The notes beneath the pieces were generated by a model, which worked only from the letters and a program-made list of their open reading frames with translations, did not search any database and had not been told where the DNA came from. DNA of 11,460 nucleotides from UBA1543 sp964596375 (GTDB lineage: Bacteria > Pseudomonadota > Zetaproteobacteria > Mariprofundales > Mariprofundaceae), in assembly GCA_964596375.1 (NCBI GenBank), contig CAZQTO010000074.1, positions 1 to 11,460 on the forward strand, in the 5' to 3' direction. Below are positions 1-6,133 of the stretch, piece after piece. The translations under genes were made by a program, and so were the position numbers. Within the stretch, counting starts at the first letter, position 1. Every line of letters begins with the position of its first letter.

Positions 1-929
1 AGATGACAACGGAGGTTGTCGAGACCGGCGATATCGAGGCCATTCGCAAGTGGAAGCCTGTGGATGCCACGACCAATCCATCCCTGCTGCTCAAGGCTGT
101 GAGCATGCCCGAATATGCCCATTTTATCGATGAGGCAACGGCCTGGGCCGGAAAACGCGGCAGCGATACAGCGCAGAATATCGCCGATGCGGGCGACAAA
201 CTGGCCGTGATGGTCGGCTGTGAGGTGCTGCAAATCGTCCCCGGCCGCATCTCCACCGAGGTGGACGCCCGCCTGTCCTTTGATACCGAGGCGACGATCA
301 AGCGCGTACACAGCTTGATTGAGCTGTATGCCGAGCACGGCGTCGGGTCAGAGCGCATCCTCATCAAGATCGCCTCGACCTGGGAGGGGATTCGCGCCGC
401 CGAACGGCTGCAGCGCGATGGTATCGACTGCAATCTGACACTGCTGTTTTCCATGGCACAGGCGCGCGTATGTGCCGATGCCGGCGTGTTTCTTATTTCT
501 CCCTTCGTCGGCCGCATTATGGACTGGTACAAGGCGAAAGAGGGTCGCGATTTTGCAGCACAGGAGGATCCGGGCGTGCTGTCGGTGCAGAATATCTACC
601 GTTATTACAAGAGCCACGGCTATGCCACCGAGGTGATGGGCGCGAGCTTTCGCAATATCGGCGAAATTCTCGAACTGGCCGGTTGCGACCGGCTGACCAT
701 CAGCCCGGGCCTGATGCAGGAGCTGGATGCCTCGGGCGAAAAGCTTGAGCGCAGGCTTGTTGACGACGGCAGGCGCAAGGCCTGCGAACTGCCTCTCGGC
801 GAGGGCGCATTCCGCTGGCAGCTGAACGAGGATGCCATGGCCGGCGAAAAACTTGCCGAAGGCATCCGCAACTTCACCGCCGACCAGCGCAAGCTGGAGG
901 CCCTGCTTGGCGCGCGCCTCGGTGCCTGA
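1..929 (+). CDS. tal: transaldolase, 5' end outside window
   Basis: Transaldolase moves a dihydroxyacetone unit between sugar phosphates in the non-oxidative pentose phosphate pathway, in the cytoplasm. The visible protein aligns by eye with E. coli TalB over its whole length. It has DATTNPSLLL near residues 21-30 (counted from the first visible Met), GRISTEVDAR at 81-90, the Schiff-base lysine in RILIKIASTWEG (visible residue 122, TalB Lys132), CNLTLLFS, SPFVGRI and GASFRNIGEILELAGCD. The offset of ten at the catalytic lysine shows that about ten N-terminal residues lie upstream of base 1. The Met at base 3 is therefore probably internal (the usual 'QMTTVV' position) and the gene is cut by the window edge. 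All active-site segments are intact. The five-hairpin element begins 16 bases after the stop codon. Confidence 0.96.
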   Translation, partial: MTTEVVETGDIEAIRKWKPVDATTNPSLLLKAVSMPEYAHFIDEATAWAGKRGSDTAQNIADAGDKLAVMVGCEVLQIVPGRISTEVDARLSFDTEATIKRVHSLIELYAEHGVGSERILIKIASTWEGIRAAERLQRDGIDCNLTLLFSMAQARVCADAGVFLISPFVGRIMDWYKAKEGRDFAAQEDPGVLSVQNIYRYYKSHGYATEVMGASFRNIGEILELAGCDRLTISPGLMQELDASGEKLERRLVDDGRRKACELPLGEGAFRWQLNEDAMAGEKLAEGIRNFTADQRKLEALLGARLGA

Positions 930-944
930 GCTTGATTGCATCGC

Positions 945-1104
945 TTAAGGAGATGCTGAAAAACACCCTCCATGGTGTTTTTCAGCACGCAAAGGAAAAA
1001 GTGTGATTTTTCCTTTGCTCACAAAATCAAGCACTTGCGTGCATGATTTTGGCGGCCCGTCCATGGGCCGCATGGATACTCTGACTTTTTCAGAGCATCC
1101 TTAA
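945..1104. repeat. five-hairpin palindromic cluster with inverted terminal ends (MITE-like or REP-like)
   Basis: Five inverted repeats follow each other almost without gaps. H1: 13-bp perfect stem, 955-967 with 974-986, loop CTCCAT. H2: 12-bp perfect stem, 989-1000 with 1007-1018, loop GTGTGA. H3: 8 bp plus 4 bp around one A-A mismatch, 1022-1034 with 1039-1051, loop TTGC. H4: 7-bp perfect stem, 1052-1058 with 1065-1071, loop GTCCAT. H5: 11 bp with one mismatch, 1074-1084 with 1090-1100. The outer ends are also inverted copies of each other with small indels: TTAAGGAGATGCTGAAAAA at 945-963 and the complement of 1086-1104, TTAAGGATGCTCTGAAAAA. TTAA stands at both extremes. The element contains no open reading frame of note, lacks a U-tract after any stem, and ends four bases before the ribosome-binding site of the cytochrome gene. 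The name and origin of the family are not known to me. Confidence 0.85.
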
Positions 1105-1120
1105 ACCAAGGAGTGATCTG

Positions 1121-1561
1121 ATGTTCAAAAAATACGTATGGGGTTTAGCGCTGGGCCTGCTCACCGGATTGCCCGGCGCGCTGGTCGCATTCCCGCTTGT
1201 CGGCATGGCCGGGGCGCTGGAGCAGACTGTGCAGGAAGGCAGGCAACTCTTTATGACGGGCACATTCGGTGGAAACGGGCGCAGTTGCAACAGTTGCCAC
1301 ACGGGCGACGGGACGACGCTGGGCGCACTGCCCAACGGCAAGGCGATTTCCAGCCTGAATAATGCCGCCGCCATCTTCCCGCGCTACAACGCACGGCGCG
1401 GGGTCGTGCTGAGCTTGCAGGATCAGGTGCACAATTGCGTTGCGGGTGCACTGGAAGGAACGCCGCCGGCCCACGACAGCAAGGAGATGCTCGCCCTGAT
1501 CAGCTATCTGACATCCCTGTCTCAGGGCAAGCCCATCGATATGGGCGGCAAACCGGAGTAG
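1121..1561 (+). CDS. monoheme cytochrome c, TsdA/SoxA-like domain, exported
   Basis: This 146-residue protein has an N-terminal hydrophobic export signal (about residues 7-30, possible cleavage after AGA at 30-32) and one heme-binding motif, CNSCH, at 56-60. The arrangement GRQLF-x-CNSCH, then FPRY (86-89), VLSLQDQVHNC (96-106) and EMLALISYLTSLSQGKPI (122-139) resembles one domain of thiosulfate dehydrogenase TsdA and of SoxA. Those families use a cysteine 40-odd residues after the heme histidine as distal ligand. Cys106, 46 residues after His60, is the candidate here, but this is inference. TsdA proper has two hemes and about twice the length, so this is a half-size relative and its electron donor or substrate is unknown. 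AAGGAG at 1108-1113 sets the ATG start at 1121. It acts in the periplasm or on the outer face of the inner membrane. No clear promoter separates it from the hairpin element. Confidence 0.85.
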   Translation: MFKKYVWGLALGLLTGLPGALVAFPLVGMAGALEQTVQEGRQLFMTGTFGGNGRSCNSCHTGDGTTLGALPNGKAISSLNNAAAIFPRYNARRGVVLSLQDQVHNCVAGALEGTPPAHDSKEMLALISYLTSLSQGKPIDMGGKPE

Positions 1562-1730
1562 GTAAAAGGGCCTTTGCTTTCGGGCGGAGCCAGACTTCAT
1601 AGTCGCTGAAGAATCTTTCAGGTTCAATCCGCCACGGGCTGTGAATCGAGGCATGCCCGGCAAATTTGTGCTACAACCCTATAGACCGCCTGGCTTGTTA
1701 AAAGCGTTGGCAGGGAGGTGTGCACCGTCC

Positions 1731-3194
1731 ATGGTTAGTCAGGCAGCTGAACTCAGATACGCGGTCCGTCCGCTGGTTATACTGAAATACTTCGGTCAGC
1801 TCTCTCTGGTGCTGGCAGTGCTGACGCTGGTGCCGCTGGCGGTATCCCTGATCTACGGTGATACATCGATCGGCTTGAGATATGCCGTGATTGTGCTGGG
1901 TCTGCTGCTTACCGGCGCTGCGCTGGCGCGATTGCGCACCCCGGCCAATATGCAGGCCAACGAGGGCATGGTGCTGGTGACCCTGATGTTCGTCTTCACC
2001 CCGCTGGTGATGAGTTATCCGATGATGGCCTCCGGCCTGCCGTTTATCGATGCGCTGTTCGAGGCTATTTCGGGCGTCACCACCACGGGTCTGAGCACCA
2101 CGGTAACGCTTGCGGACATGCCCGACACCTTCCTGTTTTCGCGCGCCTGGATGCAGTGGTACGGCGGCCTGGGAATTGTCGTGCTGTCGCTGGCCCTCTT
2201 GATTCATCCGGGTCTGGTTGCCAAGGGGCTGGCCAATAACGAAGACGAGGCGGACGATCTCATCGGCGGCACCAAGCTGCATGCCCGGCGTGTGCTGACG
2301 GTGTACGTGATCCTGACCGCCATCGGCATTGCCGGTACGTGGCTTGCAGGTGTGGGTGGCATGGATGCGGTGCTGTACACCATGGCATCGGTCTCCACCG
2401 GCGGCTTCGCGCCGCATGACAACAGCCTGGCGCAGCTGGACCTGGCGGCGCAAAGCTGGGTCACCCTGCTGTGCCTGGCCGGAGCCATTCCGCTCACCCT
2501 CTACTATCGTGTGTTGCGCCAAAGGCAGCACCATCCTGTGGATATGCTGCAATTGTATTCCATGATCGGCGCGGTACTGGTCGCCACTGTGCTGCTCGGC
2601 GCCAGCATGCGAGTGCTGGACGGTATGCCCTGGGCGGATGTCCTGCAGCATGCGCCGATGCTGGCCTTCTCGGCACAGACCACCGCCGGTTTTGCCTCCA
2701 TGCCCGTGGCGGATCTGGATGCGGATTCCAAGCTGGTGTTGATCTACTCCATGCTGGTCGGCGGCGGCGCAGGCTCCACGGCAGGGGGCATCAAGCTGCT
2801 TCGCCTGCTGATTGTCTTTGCCGTGTTCCGGTTTTTCATCCTGCGTGCCTGCGTGCCGCAGCACGCCGTGCTGGAGCCTGTGCTGGGCAAAAGGCAACTG
2901 CAGTCCGGCGAGATTCAGGAAGCCATGCTGTTGGTCCTGCTGTTCGTCCTGGTGGTGGCTCTATCCTGGCTGCCCTTCGTCGTCATGGGCTACAATCCCC
3001 TTGATGCGCTGTTCGAGGTGGCTTCGGCCACCGGCACGGTTGGCTTGTCGAGCGGTATCACCAGCGCAAGCCTGCCGCCCCTGCTCAAGGGTGTGTTGTG
3101 TGCGGATATGCTGATGGGACGGCTTGAAATTATCGCCTGGCTGGTGCTGCTGTATCGCGGCACATGGTTCGGCAGGAGAATGGAGGCAGCATGA
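1731..3194 (+). CDS. trkH: TrkH potassium uptake channel subunit
   Basis: TrkH is the inner-membrane potassium-translocating subunit of the Trk system. The protein is 487 residues from the chosen start, close to the 483 of E. coli TrkH, and is highly hydrophobic throughout. The four pore-loop filter segments are visible: TTTGLS (117-122), VSTGGF (221-226), TTAGF (317-321) and TGTVGLS (434-440). The glycine-rich gate loop GGGAGSTAGGIK is at 344-355 and the conserved MGRLEI at 462-467. The frame is open back to 1641, but the ATG at 1731 has GGGAGGTG about ten bases upstream and gives the usual family length, so I chose it. A weak TATAGA at 1680-1685 could be a -10 box. The stop overlaps the trkA start as ATGA, so the two genes are translationally coupled. 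Confidence 0.95.
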   Translation: MVSQAAELRYAVRPLVILKYFGQLSLVLAVLTLVPLAVSLIYGDTSIGLRYAVIVLGLLLTGAALARLRTPANMQANEGMVLVTLMFVFTPLVMSYPMMASGLPFIDALFEAISGVTTTGLSTTVTLADMPDTFLFSRAWMQWYGGLGIVVLSLALLIHPGLVAKGLANNEDEADDLIGGTKLHARRVLTVYVILTAIGIAGTWLAGVGGMDAVLYTMASVSTGGFAPHDNSLAQLDLAAQSWVTLLCLAGAIPLTLYYRVLRQRQHHPVDMLQLYSMIGAVLVATVLLGASMRVLDGMPWADVLQHAPMLAFSAQTTAGFASMPVADLDADSKLVLIYSMLVGGGAGSTAGGIKLLRLLIVFAVFRFFILRACVPQHAVLEPVLGKRQLQSGEIQEAMLLVLLFVLVVALSWLPFVVMGYNPLDALFEVASATGTVGLSSGITSASLPPLLKGVLCADMLMGRLEIIAWLVLLYRGTWFGRRMEAA

Positions 3195-3901
3195 GAATCG
3201 CATTTATCGGCGCCAGCGAGGTAAGTATCTGTACAGCCAGGGCCCTGATTAAAAAGGATCATGAGGTTGTCATCATTGAAGCTTCCAGAGAAAAGATAGA
3301 TGAGTTATCCAATGAGATGGACTGCAGCTTCCTGCAAGGTGACGGCAGCCATCCGGATATTCTGCGCGAGATCAACCCTGCCCAGACAGATATCCTGTTC
3401 TGCCTGACCAACGACGACCATGCCAATCTCATTGCCAGTCTTATCGGGCGTTCGCTGGGCTTTAAGCGTGTGGTTACAAGTATTGCCGATGCCCAGTTTG
3501 AAACCATCTGTCTCGAACTGGGACTGAAGGATACGATCGTGCCGTCGCGCACCATCAGCCGTTATCTGGAAGATATGGTCGGCGGCAGCGAAAACATCGA
3601 GCTATCCACCATCATCAAGGATGAAGCCCGTTTTTTCACGCTGATTGCCAAAGAAGAGGATGCCATAAGCCCCGCGGATCTTGAGCTGCCTGAAGAGGCC
3701 AGAGCCATCTGCTATTACCGCGAAGGCAAGTTCATGCATGCGGGGGCAAATACCAAATTCGCCAAGGGTGATGAAATCATCATCCTGACGCACAGCAAGA
3801 ACATCCCGGCCCTGCAGGAACGCTGGCATGCCAAATCAGACAGCGCGGAAGCGAATGATCAGCAAGGCACACAAAAAGCCGGAAAAGGGGAAAAGTCATA
3901 A
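3191..3901 (+). CDS. trkA: TrkA-type potassium channel regulator, single RCK unit
   Basis: This is a cytoplasmic nucleotide-binding subunit that gates the TrkH channel. The start at 3191 overlaps the trkH stop and is preceded by GGAGG; an upstream in-frame ATG at 3164 would lie inside trkH and is less likely. The 236 residues contain one RCK_N Rossmann domain (about 1-118, with IAFIG at 3-7, the acidic Glu30 ending the second strand, and DGSHPDIL at 51-58) and one RCK_C domain (about 135-212, ending KGDEIIILT). E. coli TrkA carries two such units in 458 residues; one unit is the arrangement of KtrA and many environmental TrkA proteins. The glycine-rich dinucleotide loop reads GASEVS rather than GxGxxG, so two of three glycines are serine. 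The last 25 residues are polar and probably disordered. Confidence 0.92.
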   Translation: MRIAFIGASEVSICTARALIKKDHEVVIIEASREKIDELSNEMDCSFLQGDGSHPDILREINPAQTDILFCLTNDDHANLIASLIGRSLGFKRVVTSIADAQFETICLELGLKDTIVPSRTISRYLEDMVGGSENIELSTIIKDEARFFTLIAKEEDAISPADLELPEEARAICYYREGKFMHAGANTKFAKGDEIIILTHSKNIPALQERWHAKSDSAEANDQQGTQKAGKGEKS

Positions 3902-4006
3902 GATGATGACTGCATAATCCTTTGAGGCGAAGGCGTTTCTTAAATCTGTGAATGTGCGGGTTGCAGTTGCCCGGCCAGCCGCAGGGCATTCAGGTGGCGC
4001 TGCAAA

Positions 4007-5038
4007 TTATTCTCCATAGCCAAACCATTTTTTCAGTTGCTTCCTCAGCAGGAATAATACGACGGCAAAAAAGAGCGCAACAACGGCAGCCCAGAATTCC
4101 ACAAACTTCTTCCACAGCACATCCATTAATTCTTCAACGCGATTTTTTCGTATCTTATCGGCGTCTACCTCGACCTTTACACGCAGGGCCTTTTCCGCGT
4201 CCTTTGGAATGGGCGCGCCGCTACAATCGTCAGAATCAAACAAATCGACAGTTGCCTCAACGATGAAAACGCCTTCCTCTTTCGGGATTAACTTAAACTT
4301 TTCAGTCGAGCCTGTAGGGTGGATTTTTATGCACCCGCTTTTTTCCGGCTCCACCGTCAGTCCCGTCGAAAAAGGTCTCACAATCCCATATTCTCCAACG
4401 GCGTCGATCAGGGCGCTGTCGCGGCTCCCCAGGCTCTCTGGAAAATGGGCCTTGTATGCCGGGTCTCCGATCCACACCCGAAGCTCGCCGGGTTCACCCG
4501 GTATTTTAAGGTTTGAATCGGCGCCAAGCTCAACCTTGTATTTCCCGTATTTATCAGCCACTGAGGATATGGTTTCCGGAGATACAAGGGCCCCCGGCAT
4601 TCCCCCATGGCCATTCTTCGGCGCGGCTGGCGGCACGGGTTCCGATGCGGCGCTGGCGGACATGCCGCCGCCCATGTCCGGCGCCATATCTACGGATGCG
4701 GGAGCCCGGGAGACAGCAGGAGCACTCTCGACATGAGGCTCCATCCTCTTTTCGCGCGCTGCATAGCGGCTATTGCGCGTTAGCCTTGGTGAAGTGGCAG
4801 GGGCCGCCGGCACCGGCATGGACTTTTCCATCACAGGGGGAGTCCCATTTTCGCGGCTTTCACTTGCCGGCATGCGCGCCGATTCTTCCATTGAATGCGT
4901 GCCACCGTTTTTTGCAGCATGCTTCTTAACGGTTTCCGGCCCGTAGTCTGGCGCAGTTTCCTTGCTTGTGCAGGCTGCGAACATCCCCATCGTGACAAGG
5001 ATGATCAACAGCATATTCAGCCTGTTTCGGATTCGCAT
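4007..5038 (-). CDS. unrecognised lipoprotein-like protein with C-terminal membrane helix
   Basis: I do not recognise the family. The 343-residue protein starts with MRIRNR, a hydrophobic stretch (8-20) and a lipobox-like FAAC with Cys23, so it is probably a lipoprotein. Phe at -3 is less usual than Leu. Residues 24-150 are a low-complexity Pro/Ala/Met/Ser linker. Residues 155-292 form a compact, strand-rich region (ELRVWIGDPAY, EEGVFIVEATVDLFDSDDCSG, ALRVKVEVD) with two cysteines (236, 272) that could pair. A single membrane helix (about 315-331, FWAAVVALFFAVVLFLL) is followed by basic RKQLKKW, which fits a cytoplasmic C-terminus. The frame is open to 5242, but I prefer 5038: GGGAGGTG stands just upstream, the lipoprotein signal begins there, and an extended -10 promoter sits at 5081-5089 within the longer frame. 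It converges on trkA. Confidence 0.85.
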   Translation of the reverse strand: MRIRNRLNMLLIILVTMGMFAACTSKETAPDYGPETVKKHAAKNGGTHSMEESARMPASESRENGTPPVMEKSMPVPAAPATSPRLTRNSRYAAREKRMEPHVESAPAVSRAPASVDMAPDMGGGMSASAASEPVPPAAPKNGHGGMPGALVSPETISSVADKYGKYKVELGADSNLKIPGEPGELRVWIGDPAYKAHFPESLGSRDSALIDAVGEYGIVRPFSTGLTVEPEKSGCIKIHPTGSTEKFKLIPKEEGVFIVEATVDLFDSDDCSGAPIPKDAEKALRVKVEVDADKIRKNRVEELMDVLWKKFVEFWAAVVALFFAVVLFLLRKQLKKWFGYGE

Positions 5039-5080
5039 TTTCACCTCCCCCTCCATCTGGCAAATCGCCCGACCTTTCGC

Positions 5081-5089
5081 TTTATAGCA
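5081..5089 (-). promoter_or_regulatory. extended -10 promoter of the lipoprotein gene
   Basis: On the minus strand the sequence reads TGCTATAAA, which fits the extended -10 form TGnTATAAT with one difference. No good -35 box lies 17 bases upstream, as is common for extended -10 promoters. A start near 5074 would leave a leader of about 36 bases with the GGAGG site before the ATG at 5038. It also lies inside the longer reading frame, which argues against the start at 5242. Confidence 0.5.
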
Positions 5090-5124
5090 CAAAACGTGGA
5101 GTCCGGGGAAGAAAATCAATCGTT

Positions 5125-5210
5125 TCACCGACGCTCGGACGCCTCCTGCGGAGGGAGAGGCAAAGGCACGCAGGGCAGCGGGCAGTCGGCATACATTGTT
5201 CACTGACGGT
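5125..5210 (-). pseudogene. broken copy of the 3' end of the P-loop-like gene
   Basis: This stretch repeats the end of the P-loop-like gene that stops at 5616. Bases 5172-5198 match 5666-5692 at 25 of 27 positions. Read on the minus strand it encodes YADCPLPC, then PLPLPP, then a TGA at 5125-5127; the intact gene has YADWPLPC, PLPLPP and a stop after eight more codons (the remnant has six). Before the YAD codons the match continues for about a dozen bases but with a one-base deletion and an in-frame TGA, so it is not a working gene. The 6S RNA and its terminator lie exactly between the two copies. I read it as a relic of a tandem duplication or of an insertion that copied the target. Confidence 0.7.
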
Positions 5211-5219
5211 AAAGAGGGT

Positions 5220-5276
5220 AAAAAGAAAGGCCTGCCATCCAAGGGGAGGGGGAGGGAAGGAAGGTGGCAGGCCTTT
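5220..5276 (-). terminator. intrinsic terminator of the 6S RNA gene
   Basis: A 12-bp perfect stem pairs 5226-5237 (AAAGGCCTGCCA) with 5265-5276, plus two further G-C pairs beyond a bulged T. The loop is 22 bases. On the minus strand the stem is followed by CTTTTT (5225-5220). It begins about ten bases after the predicted 3' end of the 6S RNA, so it probably ends that transcript and isolates the lipoprotein gene. Confidence 0.8.
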
Positions 5277-5286
5277 GGCGTGTGCT

Positions 5287-5460
5287 TTTCACTGCACTGG
5301 CGTTGTAACCTATTGTTCTGAACCCTTCAAGCGAAGTGGGTGCCGCATCCCGGTATCAGGTATCCCCGGCAAGGGGGATGCGCACAACCGCGATAGACAA
5401 GCCCCCGTTCAGAACGCATCGGCTCAGACAATAAGTCACAACGCCAGTGCAACGAGATGT
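5287..5460 (-). ncRNA. ssrS: 6S RNA
   Basis: 6S RNA binds the housekeeping RNA polymerase holoenzyme by imitating an open promoter and lowers transcription in slow growth. On the minus strand a 14-bp perfect closing helix (5438-5451 with 5293-5306) continues through TATTGT/ACAATA to make a long stem. The conserved words of gamma-type 6S RNA occur in order: CTGAGCCGAT (starting near 5425), CGCGGTTG, an inner hairpin with arms CATCCC/GGGATG, then CTTGAAGGGTTCA and GGTTACA on the 3' side. The unpaired centre matches the open-complex-like bubble. Length is about 170 nt against 184 in E. coli; the ends are estimated from pairing. The usual neighbours zapA and the 5-formyltetrahydrofolate cyclo-ligase gene are absent. 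A sigma-54-type promoter lies just upstream and an intrinsic terminator downstream. Confidence 0.9.
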
Positions 5461-5472
5461 TGCAAAATATTC

Positions 5473-5488
5473 AGCAATGATCGTGCCA
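5473..5488 (-). promoter_or_regulatory. sigma-54 promoter (-24/-12) before the 6S RNA
   Basis: The minus strand reads TGGCACGATCATTGCT, a full match to the sigma-54 consensus TGGCACG-N4-TTGCW, including the invariant GG and GC with correct spacing. The predicted start is about 12 bases downstream, near 5462, within a few bases of the 5' end of the 6S RNA judged from its closing stem. Simple arithmetic on 11 fixed bases and one two-way base gives far fewer than one expected match in this window on both strands. A competing sigma-70 reading (TTGGCA and TATTTT) has only a 14-base spacer. No activator sites were identified. Confidence 0.65.
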
Positions 5489-5615
5489 AAAAAGCATGTT
5501 TTGCGCAGCGGGACCGTTTTTTCTGCTGCAGGGGAGGCGGATGATTTGCTTGTCTAAGAGCGGTTTTCTGCGCCATCCGCCCGGACAAATGATGTGGCCG
5601 GATTGCGCGTATGAC

Positions 5616-6119
5616 TCAAATCCGGGCGATGTCTCCAGCTTTCGGCGGCAGGGGGAGGTGTTCACAGGGCAGCGGCCAGTCGGCATAGATTGCCTCGCTG
5701 ATGCAGAGCAGGGCGAGATGCGGATATTCGGCAATGCGTGCCAAATACGGCAGCAGGGCGGTGTCAAAAAGCGGATCGTGTGGTGCATTCTTGAGCAGAT
5801 CGACGTTATGCAAAATCAGCAGGGCGGGAACCGGGTCTTGCCCCAGCGATTCGATGAGTTGGCCGAGATTCGCAGTGTCTTTGTCTTTTAAGCCTGCCTG
5901 CGCGCAGAGCCCGCTCAGTGTGCTGGGGAAATCAGCAGCACTGGATTTCATGTCGGCATGGAGCACAGGCATGCCCTGCGGCAACACGCTTCGCAGATCC
6001 TGCACGGTGCGCCGCCTGCCCAGACCATGCGGGGCGGTCAGGTTGATGCTTGCTCCCTGCAACAAGCGCGCAGCCAGTGCGCGGGTGAATTCGGGACGTA
6101 GCATTTTGTTTTGTGTCAC
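5616..6119 (-). CDS. P-loop NTPase-like protein with degenerate Walker A
   Basis: The 167-residue protein has the outline of a small AAA-like ATP-binding domain: an N-terminal LRPEFTRALAARLL helix, a P-loop-like APHGLGRRRT (29-38), a Walker-B-like strand ALLILHNVD (99-107), and a later strand LALLCISEA (135-143) where a sensor residue would lie. The lysine of GxxGxGK[ST] is replaced by arginine, so ATP binding or hydrolysis is doubtful. I do not know its role. The start is GTG at 6119, 14 bases after the stop of the dehydrogenase gene, so the two may be co-transcribed; an in-frame ATG at 6104 is possible, but neither has a strong ribosome-binding site. Its final 25 or so codons have a broken copy at 5125-5210. 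The domain is short for a complete AAA+ module, which normally also has a helical lid. Confidence 0.65.
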   Translation of the reverse strand: MTQNKMLRPEFTRALAARLLQGASINLTAPHGLGRRRTVQDLRSVLPQGMPVLHADMKSSAADFPSTLSGLCAQAGLKDKDTANLGQLIESLGQDPVPALLILHNVDLLKNAPHDPLFDTALLPYLARIAEYPHLALLCISEAIYADWPLPCEHLPLPPKAGDIARI

Positions 6120-6133
6120 AGGCCTGGCCTAAC

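Noticed and set aside
1562..1730. Possible riboswitch before trkH (CTGAA/TTCAG hairpin inside GGCGGA/TCCGCC)
   Set aside because: The pairings are short and none of the conserved words of the cyclic di-AMP (ydaO) or other potassium-linked riboswitches can be seen.
1698..2897. Minus-strand frame of 399 codons opposite trkH
   Set aside because: It is a His/Gln-rich shadow of the trkH codons; the plus-strand frame has all TrkH motifs.
3961..4005. Possible terminator between trkA and the lipoprotein gene (TTGCAG/CTGCAA with TGCCC/GGGCA inside)
   Set aside because: The stems are short and interrupted, and there is no T-tract on either strand.
5039..5242. Longer N-terminus of the lipoprotein gene starting at 5242
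   Set aside because: It would bury a lipoprotein signal, a good ribosome-binding site and a promoter inside the protein, and the extra part overlaps the 6S terminator and the broken gene copy.
5241..5262. G-rich run on the plus strand as a G-quadruplex
   Set aside because: Only three runs of three or more G are separate, so a stable three-tier quadruplex is not supported. The transcribed (minus) strand RNA is C/U-rich here, and the run is simply the terminator loop.
5293..5451. Large inverted repeat as a MITE or integron attC site
   Set aside because: The arms and the conserved internal words fit the 6S RNA closing stem and bubble, and no attC core sites of the GTTRRRY type are paired.
5275..5544. 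Plus-strand frame of 89 codons over the 6S RNA
   Set aside because: It is antisense to the 6S RNA, has no ribosome-binding site and no protein-like composition.
5536..5581. 8-bp inverted repeat GGCGGATG/CATCCGCC between the P-loop-like gene and the 6S promoter
   Set aside because: The spacer is 30 bases, there is no T-run, and the repeat is short enough to be chance.
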